This document shows, one piece after another, positions 33,838-44,841 of a stretch of DNA of 64,000 nucleotides (the first letter of the stretch is position 1; each line of letters starts with the position of its first letter). The stretch is from Copromyces sp. CBS 386.78 (Eukaryota > Ascomycota > Sordariomycetes > Sordariales > Sordariaceae). The translations under genes and the position numbers were made by a program. The notes below the pieces were generated by a model. The model saw only the letters and a list, made by a program, of their open reading frames with translations, was not told the DNA's origin and searched no databases. The stretch lies in assembly GCA_030685235.1 (NCBI GenBank), contig MU839198.1, positions 1 to 64,000 on the forward strand, read 5' to 3'.

Positions 33838-35560
33838 GCCGCATCTTGCCCGGAGGTGGCGATGCCGGTCAAATTTTCCGACTCTTTTTTCTTACACACA
33901 TCATTATAGCCATCGCGTCGAGAATCTTCAATTTGGTTCTTCTTCCTTTTTTTTTTCTTTTGTTGTTCGATTCTTCTGTATAAGATTTTTGGGATAGGCT
34001 TGGCAATACCGCCGGAAGGAAACAAAATCGATGATTACTTACGAACCGAAACACATTTCCGACGGCAATGACTTTGTTGCACTCCTCCCTAGTAATGGTA
34101 TATCATGAGCAGAACTCGCTTTAGTCATTTCGCCGCTTCGGTTCTCCTTGAATAGCACCTTTTCGTGCCGTTATCAAAGAGTGACTTGCGCGGGTGCTGT
34201 GTTTGCCCCCAGACCCGTTTTCCCAGCTCCCCGGTTATGCTTCGAAGTTTTGTTTCTGTTGGTTGCCATCAAAGCGATGCCTGCAGAACATGCAAAGTAT
34301 CGCCAGGGATTCCCTACTCTCACAAAGACCCGAATAGTCATTCTAGCACATGATGCTGTCCTCGAAAACGGCGTTTATTCGAATTCGCAACCATGCCTCG
34401 ACAATGACAAGGGAGTGTCGGTTGCTATACATAGACTCGTGGACACCCACGGCATAGACTGCTTCACGATACAATCGGGTCGCTTGTCCAAGGTCAAAAC
34501 TCCCGCCAGCTTTTCATCCAACACTCGCTATCCAGCCTCTACGTGCTGCGTTTGGCCCTATAGCAGCGAGGTTAGGTTCTGATGATGGAAAGGAGTAACG
34601 CACGTATATATTAGATATGAACTAGGGAAAAAGAATCAAGGTCTGGATCGAACAGACGAACAGAAGTGTTGTGGTTCTGTGAGCAATCCGATCAATGCCA
34701 ACGGGAAAAGCTGCGAGTGTCGGCATCCCATCCCGACAAACTAAGGGACCCTAGGGCAATTAAACGGTAACGACGAACTGTCTAGGATGTTTTCCTTCAC
34801 GGTAGCTCTTTCCACTTTGCTTCACTCTTGCGATCTTTCTGCCAAGTCGGATATCGACCGCCTTGAGTCAACTTCGCGCCCATCCCACTGGTGAATGGAC
34901 CTGTGATTCAGCCATCGCTTTTGGAACCTTCACTTCCCCCATGTTTTCCATCTGACCTTCAACACATCGCGTACCTGGAATCTTCCATTCTTGGAAGTCC
35001 GTGCATTTCATGACACCCATTCACTGCCCTGGGCTTCCCATTCACCAGCACCTTCTTTCAGTATTTTAGGCTCCCTTCGTTCTCGTTTCGTTTCCCCTCT
35101 CAACCCTTCCAACCTCCAAATCTCGAACACAAAGCTTGAAGCTCAACCTGCCAAAGTCCCAATCTCGCGCTCTGGGACAAACCCGCACGGTTGAAGATAC
35201 CCTCTACCGCCTCAGCACATCTCAGCGAAAGAACCGTGATCCCTCAAGCAAGCCATATGCGCCCGGCTCTTGCTCGCCTCGGTCTCATTCTGCACGAAAA
35301 CGGCAAGTCTCCCGGCACGGCCGCCTTTTGATTAACGCTACACCTTCCTTGACTCCCATCCACACTGCCTGGCCGCAGGTACGTTCTGGTCGAGTGATAC
35401 GAGTCGCGGCGACGGCCCCTTCGATCGTCGGGTTATTTTCCCGGAATCACCAGTTTCGCGAGACAAGTGGTTGGATTCTGCGTCAGAGGCACGCACAAAG
35501 AAGTGTACCTGCATTACATGTGGGTTTTTGCATTCGGCTCGCTTTACACACGGCTTACAG
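33838..35560. other. Intergenic region and leader of the first 2EXR gene
   Basis: No supported gene is present. From about 34920 the sequence becomes T/C-rich with short blocks like TTCCATTC and CCTTC, as in transcribed Neurospora leaders. It likely contains the promoter and first leader exon of the 2EXR gene at 35704. The open frames at 34148-34582 and 35136-35564 have no recognisable features. Confidence 0.45.
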
Positions 35561-35654
35561 GTAAGTCTCGTCAGCCTCTATTCTCACAAGTCCTTTGCCA
35601 CTCTTACTCCTTTTATTATTTCTTTCCATGATGCTAACAACAATGCTTTAACAG
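35561..35654 (+). other. Predicted 5'-UTR intron of the first 2EXR gene
   Basis: GTAAGT at 35561, branch site GCTAAC and acceptor TTTAACAG at 35654, 49 bp upstream of the start codon. Equivalent leader introns precede the other members of the cluster. Confidence 0.6.
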
Positions 35655-35703
35655 ACATCTACAATTGTCCGCAAGCCCGAGGAGACAAATTACGACTTAT
35701 ACC

Positions 35704-36417
35704 ATGGCTACGACTTTCCACCTTTTCCCCTTTCTCCCTTGGGAGCTGCGTGCTCTTATTTGGAAACTGACGGTTGAGCCTCGGACAGTCCACGTCCACG
35801 CCAAGAGGTATCTCCTCAATGGAGCGAGATGGGGTGATGACCTAAATCCCGACAGTCAGCGAGCATACGACCGACTGATTTCAACCACGCCCGTGCCAGC
35901 AACACTACACACATGCCGCGAGTCGCGCAATCTCGGACTGTACCAAAAGGGCCTTTCTGAGGTTGAACATGTCCCAGAGGGTGGCGAGAGCCGTTACCTC
36001 TGGGTGAACTTCGACATTGACACAATCGACATTGGATGGGATGACCCGTACAACTATTACTGGGCTCGAGAGTTTATCAAGCGGCTCAAATACAGAAAGC
36101 CAGATTTTGACGACCTCGATCTTCGTTCGTTCAACATTTTTGACTTGGTTGAGGCCCACATAGATGTCTTCAACGAAGAAGGCCTGGACAATTGGTGTTG
36201 GACCTTCTTACCCTCCAAGCTCTGCTGCGACCGCAGAAACATTTACTTGATCGAGTCGGAGAACGGCAATCGCACCACGACCGCACAGGTATTGTATGAA
36301 GATTACATACGTCAGCAGCTTGAAGAGCATGACGAGGCATTGGCAGCGGTGGCAGCCGCTAATGCGGAGGTGGCTCAGAACTTGGAAGACAACAATCAAC
36401 AAGGGGCAACTTGGTAG
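35704..36417 (+). CDS. 2EXR-domain protein, cluster member 1
   Basis: A 237-residue intronless coding region. The N-terminus MATTFHLFPFLPWELRALIW with VEPRTV is the 2EXR signature (two ExR motifs, Pfam 2EXR), a domain abundant in filamentous ascomycetes and of unknown biochemical role. TPVPATLHTCRESR is the second conserved block, then YLWVNFDIDTIDIG. The C-terminal 60 residues are acidic and helical with Ala/Asn/Gln. It is the first of four related units in tandem on the same strand (others at 37543, 40333 and 41613). Start chosen at the ATG in context ACCATGG; the open frame reaches further upstream only with a non-ATG codon. Probably nuclear or cytosolic; function unknown. Confidence 0.85.
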   Translation: MATTFHLFPFLPWELRALIWKLTVEPRTVHVHAKRYLLNGARWGDDLNPDSQRAYDRLISTTPVPATLHTCRESRNLGLYQKGLSEVEHVPEGGESRYLWVNFDIDTIDIGWDDPYNYYWAREFIKRLKYRKPDFDDLDLRSFNIFDLVEAHIDVFNEEGLDNWCWTFLPSKLCCDRRNIYLIESENGNRTTTAQVLYEDYIRQQLEEHDEALAAVAAANAEVAQNLEDNNQQGATW

Positions 36418-37542
36418 GGGGGTTTCTGCAAGGGGCTCAAGACGTGTGGACGGAAAGGTCAAGACGGTAGGGGCAGTTCTTGATATTATGAAGCTTGACA
36501 GAAGAAAGAAGAGGTCTCCTTGACAGCCAAGGGGACGTCGGATGTGGTATCCGTACGATGTCTTGCCTACCAACAGATGATATCGATTCCCCACCGCATA
36601 TTTTGAATACCGTGACCGTGGATGTGATGATGTGTTGATCAAGATTGCGATCAGACCTGTCTAACTGGCATCCACATCTCACCGTAAGTGATGTAAGATG
36701 TGACCGAGCGGGCCGGATGACAGCGCCTGAAGCCGGCACGGAGCCGGCCATCCGGAAATGAGTGAAACTCTTCTCGGCTTTGGTGTTTGGGAAGGAGCGG
36801 TCCTTATAAATGCTAGCAAGGTCACGAGAGACGCAAAGTGCCTGCAGCCTGTTCCCTAAGAAGTGTCCAGCATTCATTCCACTTGCTTCTATGCGTCGGT
36901 TTGCTCCTTCCTCACCCAGGGCACGCTTTCTCGCCTCTCCACCCTTCAATTTCTGCAGGTACGTACGTTCGTACCTACCGCTGGGGTGACTAGTATCGTC
37001 AATTCTCTCCTCGACATCAATTTTTTTGGTTGGGGAGGCTCCCAACGCACTCAACCTTCCGTCGCCTTCCCTGCCCTTCATTGTCGCCCGTTCAATTACA
37101 ACCTCCAGAGCGAAGGCCCAGATCCTGAGGTCATCTCGTCCCGCCTTCAGATGGCACGGCTCTCGTTTTCGCCAGCTCCAATTCCTCAGGCCAACCGAGT
37201 TGCTACATTTCTGGCACCCATTTCTCGCCGGCTCTGACTCTCGCCGATTGCTACGGCCTTTTCGACGACGAACATCCGCGTTCTACATCTTCTCAGGCTC
37301 AGTGGAGGCGGAGGCTCCCATCTTCGGGCTCTCGTTTCAATCGCAGTGTCTTACTGGGGCCTACATGCCTCGTCCTTGAATTTGTTGCACTTAAGTGCGC
37401 TTCCTTAGGGTTCCTGACCTACAAGGTTCTCGTCCTTCAATGGTTTGTAAAATACACTTCTCCTCCAACTTCTCGAATCGAAATGCTAATGCTGTTGTAT
37501 CTATCAGGTGCAACCGGCTCTCGGAAGCCCAGTTTAAATACG
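36418..37542 (+). other. Intergenic region and leader of the second 2EXR gene
   Basis: The first 250 bp are the 3' side of the previous gene. A T/C-rich leader starts near 36870. A donor-like GTACGT at 36960 (after TTCTGCAG) and an acceptor ATCTATCAG at 37507 could bound a leader intron of about 550 bp, as in the other family members; this is less certain because of its length. No gene is seen. Confidence 0.4.
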
Positions 37543-38235
37543 ATGGCAGACTTGGGGCGCACCTTTCACCCATTTCCGCGCCTCCCGGCTGAGCTTCGTC
37601 TACAAGTCTGGGAGCAGTCGCGTGAGTATGGACGTGAGGTTGATGTGCGCGTCGAATCGAGGGCCGGGCCGGGAGGCAGGTCTTCTGTGCATCTCCTCTC
37701 GCGAACGCCAACGCCTGCAATCCTTCACACCTGCCAGGAGAGTCGCTACTCGCGGGCTTACCAACAAGCCTTTATGGACATCCCACACCCAGGACGAAGA
37801 GGAATCAATGAGCGGAGTTATGTTTGGGTCAACTGGGATTGTGATACCATCAACGTTGGGAAAACGAATGTTGTTTGGTTCAGGTTTGGAAGGGACTGTG
37901 CATCTATACAATGCCTGCGTTTTGAGAGAAACCTACTCCCTTTGGAGATTAGAGACCTCCAACAATATTTGAGTCTCAAGCGGGTCGTTTTCATTTGCAA
38001 GTCTGGGGAATACGACTGGCGTCCGGCCTTCACAGATTGCCCAACTAGTTGCACTAAAAAGGTTACGGTTGTGGTTGGCCAAGATAACGTTGAGAACTTG
38101 GAAGGCAACGAGGATACGCTGGTGGACAGAGCTTCTGACATCACGCACGAGGAGTGGTCTGTTGTGATTACTCCGAGCTTTTTCAGCAGCACCTGGAAAC
38201 CTTCAGTTTTTTGGCCTGGCGATCTCGTTACCTAG
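37543..38235 (+). CDS. 2EXR-domain protein, cluster member 2
   Basis: A 230-residue intronless reading frame. It opens MADLGRTFHPFPRLPAELRLQVWEQ, then TPTPAILHTCQESRYSRAY and YVWVNWDCDTINVG, matching the order of conserved blocks in member 1 with about family-level identity. The PRTV motif after the first block has diverged (REYGREVDVRVESRAG). The middle has LSLKRVVFICKSG, a block shared with member 3 (VNLKELHIV). The open frame starts 20 codons earlier at 37483, but the leader-intron acceptor at 37507 would fall inside it, so the ATG at 37543 is preferred. Function unknown. Confidence 0.82.
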   Translation: MADLGRTFHPFPRLPAELRLQVWEQSREYGREVDVRVESRAGPGGRSSVHLLSRTPTPAILHTCQESRYSRAYQQAFMDIPHPGRRGINERSYVWVNWDCDTINVGKTNVVWFRFGRDCASIQCLRFERNLLPLEIRDLQQYLSLKRVVFICKSGEYDWRPAFTDCPTSCTKKVTVVVGQDNVENLEGNEDTLVDRASDITHEEWSVVITPSFFSSTWKPSVFWPGDLVT

Positions 38236-38960
38236 GCTATCCAGAAACTTAGGTGGACCTGAAAATCGACATGATGATCGTTGAAATGCTTGTGCCCCGC
38301 GGAAAGCAAGTCTTCTTAACGAGTACAAGAAGTTTGTGTTGTCCATTGTTTGCCGTGGCGCACAAGCGATACGGAAGGCAATCCTCAGGAATGTGTCGAA
38401 GGTGGCGTAGGTACGTATGAGCACAATGTCATATAGTCTATATGGTTGGCGTTGACTCAGTAAGCATAGAGTACCTTTTTTTAATCCCTCAACGGCTCAT
38501 GTGAGTTGTATAAAGGCGGCTCGACGCACTCATATATATATAATCTTCCAAAACCTCCTTCCTCGTCTGTTCTTCCCCGTCCGGCCCATACGTTCAGCTA
38601 TGTACGGTCGCGATAGTAAGCCTAGCAGGTAGGGGAAAATTGTCGGCATCGCCAACTCTCTCCTTCGGATGAACCTTGGTTGGAGAGGCCTCCTTTCTCT
38701 GCCTCATTCACTGGCTTTTCTACTTCACTGGGCCAGGAAACCTTCTGTCACCGTTCACTTTCTCCGTTCTTCCTTCTGCTATTTGCTATCGTATTCTACC
38801 ACATACCCATTGGAGCTGGCCGTCTCATTACAAATGTTGAGAATGATGAATACTGGGATGAATGGCGCGCCAAGTATATAACTCGCATGGCATCGGAACC
38901 ACCCTTGTCTGGACGGTGGTTGAGTTCGCCGTAGTTGTGTCGACAAGAGATGATTCATGC
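38236..38960. other. Intergenic region between 2EXR gene 2 and the MITE
   Basis: Overlapping open frames at 38669-38934 have no domain. A T/C-rich part near 38560-38800 resembles the leaders of the 2EXR genes, so it might be a remnant of another copy, but no ExR motif is left that I can see. Confidence 0.35.
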
Positions 38961-38963
38961 TTA

Positions 38964-39320
38964 AGTTGTGTTCGGTGACCCAGTATGCCAGTAACAGTAA
39001 GGAAGTTTATATGGCAGTAAGCAACAGCATACTGCCGTGATTTTTGCGTTCGGCTGTTTTCCAGTAAAAATCTGCAAGTTGATGTAGGTCGCTGCACTTC
39101 TCCCAACTCCCCCAATGGCATGCATCTGACCAATCAGAAGACCAGAAATCGTTGGAGATCTTACTGCTTTCTTCGCTTTCATACTGCCTCAAACCCCATG
39201 TTTATACCAGTATGAAAGCACTGCATTACTGTTGCATTACTGTACAGCGATTTCGCTGCAGGCCATCAACAGTATATGCAACCTCTACGATACTGGTCTA
39301 CTGGGTCACCGAACACAACT
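38964..39320. mobile_element. 357-bp MITE with TTA target duplication (PIF/Harbinger-like)
   Basis: The ends AGTTGTGTTCGGTGACCCAG and the inverted right end are identical for about 22 bp, and similarity extends further. TTA flanks both sides (38961-38963, 39321-39323), the 3-bp duplication typical of PIF/Harbinger elements. The interior shares blocks with the element at 13784-14220, for example CATCTGACCAATCAGA and TACTGTTGCATTACTGTACAG. No coding capacity. Confidence 0.85.
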
Positions 39321-39323
39321 TTA

Positions 39324-40180
39324 GCGTCTAATGCAAAGATAAAGTGTCAGGACAGAGCACCTGACTTGCGGGATTCCTACCCCGCTGCAACCCTCAGAAG
39401 GAAGGGATGGTTTATATAGGTAGATAGAAGGAACCGGTCAAGAAGGATATCTACGATGGAGGGAAGTCCGGCAAACGAGGAAGCCACGGATTCAAACGAG
39501 GAAGTCGGTGACTTGAGCAGACCTGACGGGAAGGATGATGCCGGACGGTTTTCCTTGTATATAAGTTCGGCCTCCCCAGGCCTCTGGAGGTCACAGTTTT
39601 CTCCATCTTCATCATCTTCTTCTCCAATGAATGCAATCCCATTACTCAAAGCCTTCTTTTCCCTGACATAAAGCACCATCATTCCAGATGAGCAGAAGTA
39701 ATGCAATGCACCCTTGATCTTGATAGATACTCTTCCAATTTATCTTACCTTGCAGCTTTTTTTGTTCATGCATTAGTTGACCGCATAACAACTACGTGGC
39801 CCTACATACAGCCTAGAGGTATTTATTTCTCGGCAGCCAAATCGAGTTTCAGGACTCTCCCACTCTTCAATCTTTTGCATTCCAAACGTTCTTCCAGATA
39901 TTGCTGCCACTCTAAGTTCACGATGCACCGACATCTATCACCTCAGGCCACTATGAAGTCCGACGGACCCTCTTTCACATCCGACTCTTCCAAGAGATTC
40001 GGCAAAGACGATGAACTTGCGGCGAGGCTAGCTGTCGTCCTTGAACCGATCTTTCCCCGTTCAATTATGTGGTCGTCGACCATCACGATCAAGCTCCACA
40101 TAATCTTTCTGCCTCAATCGCTTCCTCGACAAGAGAGCAGGGACAACCAGACACCTTAAGCTACTACAAAACTCTACGAG
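39324..40180. other. Leader/upstream region of the frameshifted 2EXR copy
   Basis: No supported gene is seen. The open frames on both strands (39377-39706 minus, 39701-40159 plus) lack features. The right part is T/C-rich and probably forms the former first leader exon of the 2EXR copy at 40333. Confidence 0.4.
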
Positions 40181-40297
40181 GTACGTATTAGCTCCCTGCA
40201 AGCAGATAACGAGACTGGCTCGGTTCTGTAATGTTCATTCGACACTCAATCTTCATTTTTGATTTTGTAAGTGCTAACATGTCGCCATCTAACACAG
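40181..40297 (+). other. Predicted leader intron of the frameshifted 2EXR copy
   Basis: GTACGT at 40181, branch site GTGCTAACAT and acceptor AACACAG ending at 40297, 35 bp before the ATG; the same architecture as in members 1 and 3. Confidence 0.55.
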
Positions 40298-40332
40298 ATA
40301 CCCCACAACACACCTTATGAACGACAAGCACC

Positions 40333-40649
40333 ATGGCCACCACCTTCCATAGATTCCTCGACCTTCCCTGGGGGTCCGAGATGAGATATGGAGACTTGGT
40401 GTCGAGCCTCGGACCGTCAAGGTCCGCAGAGTAGTGGACGAGACTGCCTACGCCAAGTGCGATCGCAATGGCTTTAACTGCAAAGCCTACAAACTTGTTA
40501 CGAGCACGCCGGTCTCGGTAGCACTACAGACCTGCCGCCAAGCCCGTTACGAACACAAGCTGTCCTGTACTAGTCGGCATCAAACACGGCGGGAAGGAGC
40601 AAGGAAATTTCCGTCAGGCAGATTAAGACATCAGCATTTTAACTCCTAG
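40333..40649 (+). pseudogene. 2EXR-domain pseudogene, frameshifted and truncated (cluster member 4)
   Basis: It starts MATTFHRFLDLPW, nearly the N-terminus of member 1. Then the frame breaks: about 40370 the downstream frame continues with VRDEIWRLGVEPRTVKVR, the expected ExR/EPRTV motif, and with TPVSVALQTCRQAR, so about one base was lost within the G run near TGGGGGTCC. The frame from the ATG stops at about 40434. The second frame ends at 40649, long before the usual length of 210-240 residues. Composition is normal with no dense RIP, so decay is by small indel. Order in the cluster: between members 2 and 3. Confidence 0.8.
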
Positions 40650-41465
40650 AGATTACTGCAGAGCAATACACTTGGTCCTTCTTATACCTGCTTGGTACAC
40701 GTCTATGATGACATTATATAAATCACAAACTAGTTCCAGGATGAATCGAACCGACATCTCCAGATGTCTTTACAGCAACCTTGCCACTCAAGTACTCCAC
40801 CTTGACGGCAGCGACTTCAGATGACAGGAAGACTGTGTCTTGCCTTCACTAACACGCTTCTTCCTCCTTCACTTCACTTTTCTCCTTCGCTTCCATTCAC
40901 TCCCGCTACCCGAATTTCTGTCCTAGCACGGCCCCATGTTTGACCGCCTTTGGACCTGCCCCTGGACCCAGCGCACGACAACCTATTTAACTACCTCTTC
41001 TTCTACGCTTTTGAAATTCCCGTTCCTGCATCACAACCGCCGAGCATCTCTCCTTCGAGCAGTGCGGCGCCCAACTAATACCCCTTCGCACGACTCTCGA
41101 AGCTCAACAGAAGGCGTGACACACCACGACGTCCTGACCCTGGTGTAGTCGTCAGCGGCGACTTCTTCCTCACGTCGACAACACCTCTCGTGATAAGCGC
41201 GACTCCCTTTCCCATTCTGAGCTCGTCTCCTTCAGCTCTCTCGGCCGTCGCAACAGCAACCCCTCCACGGCTCAAAAGCGGCACTCGCCTATTTGGAGAG
41301 ATCGCCTAGGTAGTTCCACGACGGGCTTCTGCACCTCTGTTCTTCCCAAACCAACACAACAGAACAAGCCACTTTCTCCAGCACGTCGGTCGCAAGCCTT
41401 TTCTCTCTGGTCCCCGGCCATTTTTGTCTGGCCGTTTGTAGTTCCCGTCCAGTCAGTCACAGCAG

Positions 41466-41569
41466 GTAAGTGTCGCGAGCTGATCGGTCCGATTTCGCAT
41501 ATCCTCCAGCAGTCAATCACCTTGGATTGTATCTGATGAAACAATCGCTGACCATATCGCCCTTATCAG
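41466..41569 (+). other. Predicted 5'-UTR intron of the third 2EXR gene
   Basis: GTAAGT at 41466, branch site CGCTGACC and acceptor CCTTATCAG at 41569, 43 bp upstream of the start codon. Confidence 0.6.
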
Positions 41570-41612
41570 TACCAAGAGCAAGTCGCCGAGGAATCGACAA
41601 ACACCGAGCACG

Positions 41613-42251
41613 ATGGCTGCTACCAGCTTTCCTCTGTTCATGTATCTGCCCTTTGAGCTCCGGGCTCGCGTGTGGGAGCTGACTGCGGAACCTCGGACCA
41701 TCACACTTTCCGAAGGTCGGCGTGACAGAGCTCTTCGTCATTGCCCAGTCCCAGCACTTGTACATGTCTGTCGCGAAGCTCGCCAGCTGGGAGTGTACCG
41801 AAAGATGTTCTCCGAGTTGTATGACTGCTATCCCCCGTGGCCCCGGCGCTATATCTGGCTGAACATGGAGCTCGACATGGTCGACATCTCGGAATGTCAT
41901 TCCCTCACTTGGTTTGCACCCATTGCAGCCTCGTTCCCGCGACTCCAGTTTCAGAGAGACTATATCACCAGCGAAGAAGTCATTTTCCTTGGACGATGTG
42001 TCAACTTAAAAGAGCTGCATATAGTCCCTCACAAAACCAAAATGCTCAATTGGCATGTGATCTTTACGAGGTATCCTCTCGCTTGCGGTTTGGGGAACAT
42101 CTTCACGGTTGATCCTCTGTTGGGTCTGACACCGGTGAAGCCAGAATACACACTCGGAATTGATGGGCTGCGAACAAAAGGTGAAATTTTACCAGGGATC
42201 CAGATTATCCTAAGCAGTTGGCGTATCCAATGGGGCCAATGGAAGTGTTAG
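41613..42251 (+). CDS. 2EXR-domain protein, cluster member 3
   Basis: A 212-residue intronless reading frame. MAATSFPLFMYLPFELRARVWEL with AEPRTITL carries both ExR-type motifs; CPVPALVHVCREARQLGVYRKMF and YIWLNMELDMVDIS are the second and third family blocks. CVNLKELHIVPHKTKMLNWHVIF corresponds to the LKR-block of member 2. It is slightly shorter than the other members because the linker after EPRT is short. Its leader is T/C-rich with an intron, as in the others. The product is of unknown function, like other 2EXR proteins. Confidence 0.85.
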   Translation: MAATSFPLFMYLPFELRARVWELTAEPRTITLSEGRRDRALRHCPVPALVHVCREARQLGVYRKMFSELYDCYPPWPRRYIWLNMELDMVDISECHSLTWFAPIAASFPRLQFQRDYITSEEVIFLGRCVNLKELHIVPHKTKMLNWHVIFTRYPLACGLGNIFTVDPLLGLTPVKPEYTLGIDGLRTKGEILPGIQIILSSWRIQWGQWKC

Positions 42252-42815
42252 GAGGCACCACTTCAGATTCTGTCAACCTCTGAAGGTACAGCGTACCTCT
42301 GACAAGAAACTGGCTGAGTGAAGATTGGAGAAAGGGAAATCATCAGAGAAAGTTGTCGGGCAAGGAGATGACAGGCTAGGTCTAAGTTGTTTAGATTACG
42401 GGTAGGATCAGATCACGGATAGGATATCGCGCCATGGCTCATAAGATGCATGGCATTGCGTCCAGTTCAGAAGCGTATAACACATTCCCAATTCCACTCG
42501 TCATTAGCCACATAAGGTCCTTTGCATGTAGTTCTAACCATGTTCCACCAAGTAAGAATCTACCACGAGCAATAGAATAGCCCTCAAAATTGTGATGGCG
42601 ATGGTCACGTTGTTGAAGGGCGACCTCAGCTTCCAAAGCTTCTGGGCTACTTGATACAACCCCGGATATCGGCACCCGGAGATAACTTGGTTTCTTCAAT
42701 GATTGGCTATCTCGGCACAGGATGCGGAGTAGACTAACAGTGTTATCCCCGTCTCAAGTTCCGTAGCATCCCTCCCCGCAATCGGCAGTCGTGATATCGC
42801 AGCCATGATCTTGCC

Positions 42816-42823
42816 TATAAAAG
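42816..42823 (+). promoter_or_regulatory. TATA box of the amidase gene
   Basis: TATAAAAG lies 95 bp upstream of the amidase start codon, in a place consistent with a short T/C-rich leader. Confidence 0.55.
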
Positions 42824-42917
42824 GCATGGATGGCCTTAAGGATCGGGATCGGGGATTGGTTTTCGTCCTCGCTCATATAAAACTCATTCCTGAAAGTTTC
42901 TCACTCTATTCTTCACC

Positions 42918-44841
42918 ATGACCACTGAATACCCCATCCCTTGGGAGGCCCGCGCCGCGAAGAAGCGGGAAGACACTCTCGCAAAGATTCCGGTACAGTG
43001 GCGACTAAGTCCTGCCGACCTCGAGCTTGCGGCCAAGCAGCGTGATATTACTGGCCCTTTTATCGAACGCTTTCTCGAGCCCGAGGTGATCGATATCGTC
43101 AAAACGGACAGTGTCCCGCTTGTCAACGACATTAGGGCTGGCAAGCGCTCGGCGGTGGAGGTCACCAAGGCCTTTTGTAAGACGGCGGCTGTTGCTCATC
43201 AGATTGTTTGTATACCTCCTGTCCATGCTTGTTAGTCGACAAAGTCACCAGCTGACCAAAACAAAAAGAACAACTGTCTCCTCGAGATCTTCTTTGACGC
43301 CGCCATCAAAAGGGCAGAAGAACTCGATGAGTATCTCCGAGTCAACGGCAAGCCCGTCGGCCCCCTTCACGGCTTACCCATCAGCCTGAAGGACCAGTGC
43401 CACGTCAAAGGCGTCGACACCACCATGGGCTACGTCGGCTGGATAGGAGGCAACTTGGGCATCACCGACCCTACCAAGACGCACCAAGTCGAAAGCCAAA
43501 TCACCAAAGAGCTGCTAGCCTGCGGCGCCGTGCTGTTCTGCAAATCCAGCGTCCCGCAAACTCTCCTCATCGGCGACACCTACAACAACATCATCGGCCG
43601 CACTCTCAACCCTTACAACCACAACCTCGCCTGCGGCGGCTCATCAGGCGGCGAAGCGGCGTTGATGGCCCTGCGCGGGAGCACACTTGGCGTGGGCACC
43701 GACATTGGCGGATCGGTGAGAATCCCGGCTGCGTTTTGCGGTATCTTTTCCCTGAAGCCGACTCCGGAACGAGTGTCGTATCGGGATGTGGCGAATACGA
43801 ATCCGGGGCAGAATGCGTACCGCTCTACGCTGGGGTTCATGAGCACTTCTCTTGATGGGTGCGAGCTTGCTCTGAGGTCTGTGTTGTCCACGCGGCCGTG
43901 GGTGCAGGATCCGGCTGTGGTGCCGATTCCTTACCGACAGGAGATTTTCGATGATGTGTTGTCTCGTGCGGACGCGAGTGGCAAGGCGAAGGCAGACCGC
44001 CGGCCTCTGAAGCTGGGTATCCTGTGGAGAGACGGGAGTGTTGAACCTCATCCGCCTATTCGGAGGGGAATGGCGATTGTCGCTGAGGCGGTAAAGAAGG
44101 CTGGACACAAGCTTGTGGACTGGAACCCGCCGCCTCATGCAACTGCTCAGAAGATCCACGTAAGTTTCGCACAACACCCTTCTCCCACCCCCGTCGCCGT
44201 CCCAGGCACTGACAAAACACAAATCAGTGGTCCTTCCTCGTAGCCGACGGCGCCCGCGACGTCCATGACAACCTCATCCTCTCCGGGGAGCCCCTCATCG
44301 CCGACCTCCAAGCGCACCTCAGTCTCAAAGACTCCATTCCCCTGCTCGAGTACCAAGACTTGAGCATTCAAGGACTCGCTTACGAGCAGGCCTACTCGGA
44401 TTACTGGAACTCCATGTCAGGAGCCGGAGACGACGACCAAGAAGTCGACGCTATCATCATGCCCGTTGCTCCGCACGCTGCCGTGATTCCAGGGAAGTAT
44501 TACCACCTAGGGTACACGGAGGTGGTTAACTTGCTCCATTATAGCGCGGCGGTGATTCCGGTTACCAAGGCTGATAGGGGAGTTGATGGGGTTGATGAGA
44601 CGTATCGGCCGCTGAATGAGGTTGATCGGGCGAATTGGGAGTCTTGTGAGTACCTATTCATCTGTGGAAATCGTTGATGATGCTTGATGAGGCTGACAAA
44701 ATGCGTCATGTAGATGATCCGGAGATTTACCATGGTGCGCCGGTCGGGGTACAGATTGTTGCGAGGAAGTTTGAGGAGGAGAAGGTGTTGGGTATCGCGA
44801 AGTTGGTGCATGCTGCGCTTTTGAATGCCCAGTCTGCTTGA
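42918..44841 (+). CDS. Amidase-signature hydrolase, acetamidase/FAAH-like (four exons)
   Basis: Exons 42918-43205, 43269-44159, 44228-44645 and 44714-44841 join to 574 residues, a usual length for fungal acetamidase-type enzymes. It hydrolyses a carboxylic amide to acid and ammonia; the substrate cannot be told. The Ser-cisSer-Lys triad is complete: Lys137 in LPISLKDQCH, Ser221 in CGGSSGGEAAL and Ser245 in GTDIGGSVRIPAAFCG. The last exon supplies APVGVQIVARKFEEEKVLGIA, the conserved C-terminal block. The intron phases agree at every joint and CTGAC-like branch sites are present. It has a TATA box at 42816. A long open frame on the opposite strand (44222-43644) is a shadow. No link with the neighbours is apparent. 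Confidence 0.93.

Noticed and set aside
34148..34582. 144-codon plus-strand open frame between GH76 and the 2EXR cluster
   Set aside because: No domain or splice structure, and shorter frames overlap; probably chance.
38669..38934. Possible fifth 2EXR copy
   Set aside because: The leader-like composition is suggestive, but no ExR or EPRTV motif could be found in any frame.
43644..44222. 192-codon minus-strand open frame opposite the amidase gene
   Set aside because: The plus strand carries the amidase triad and correct splice joints; the minus frame has no features.
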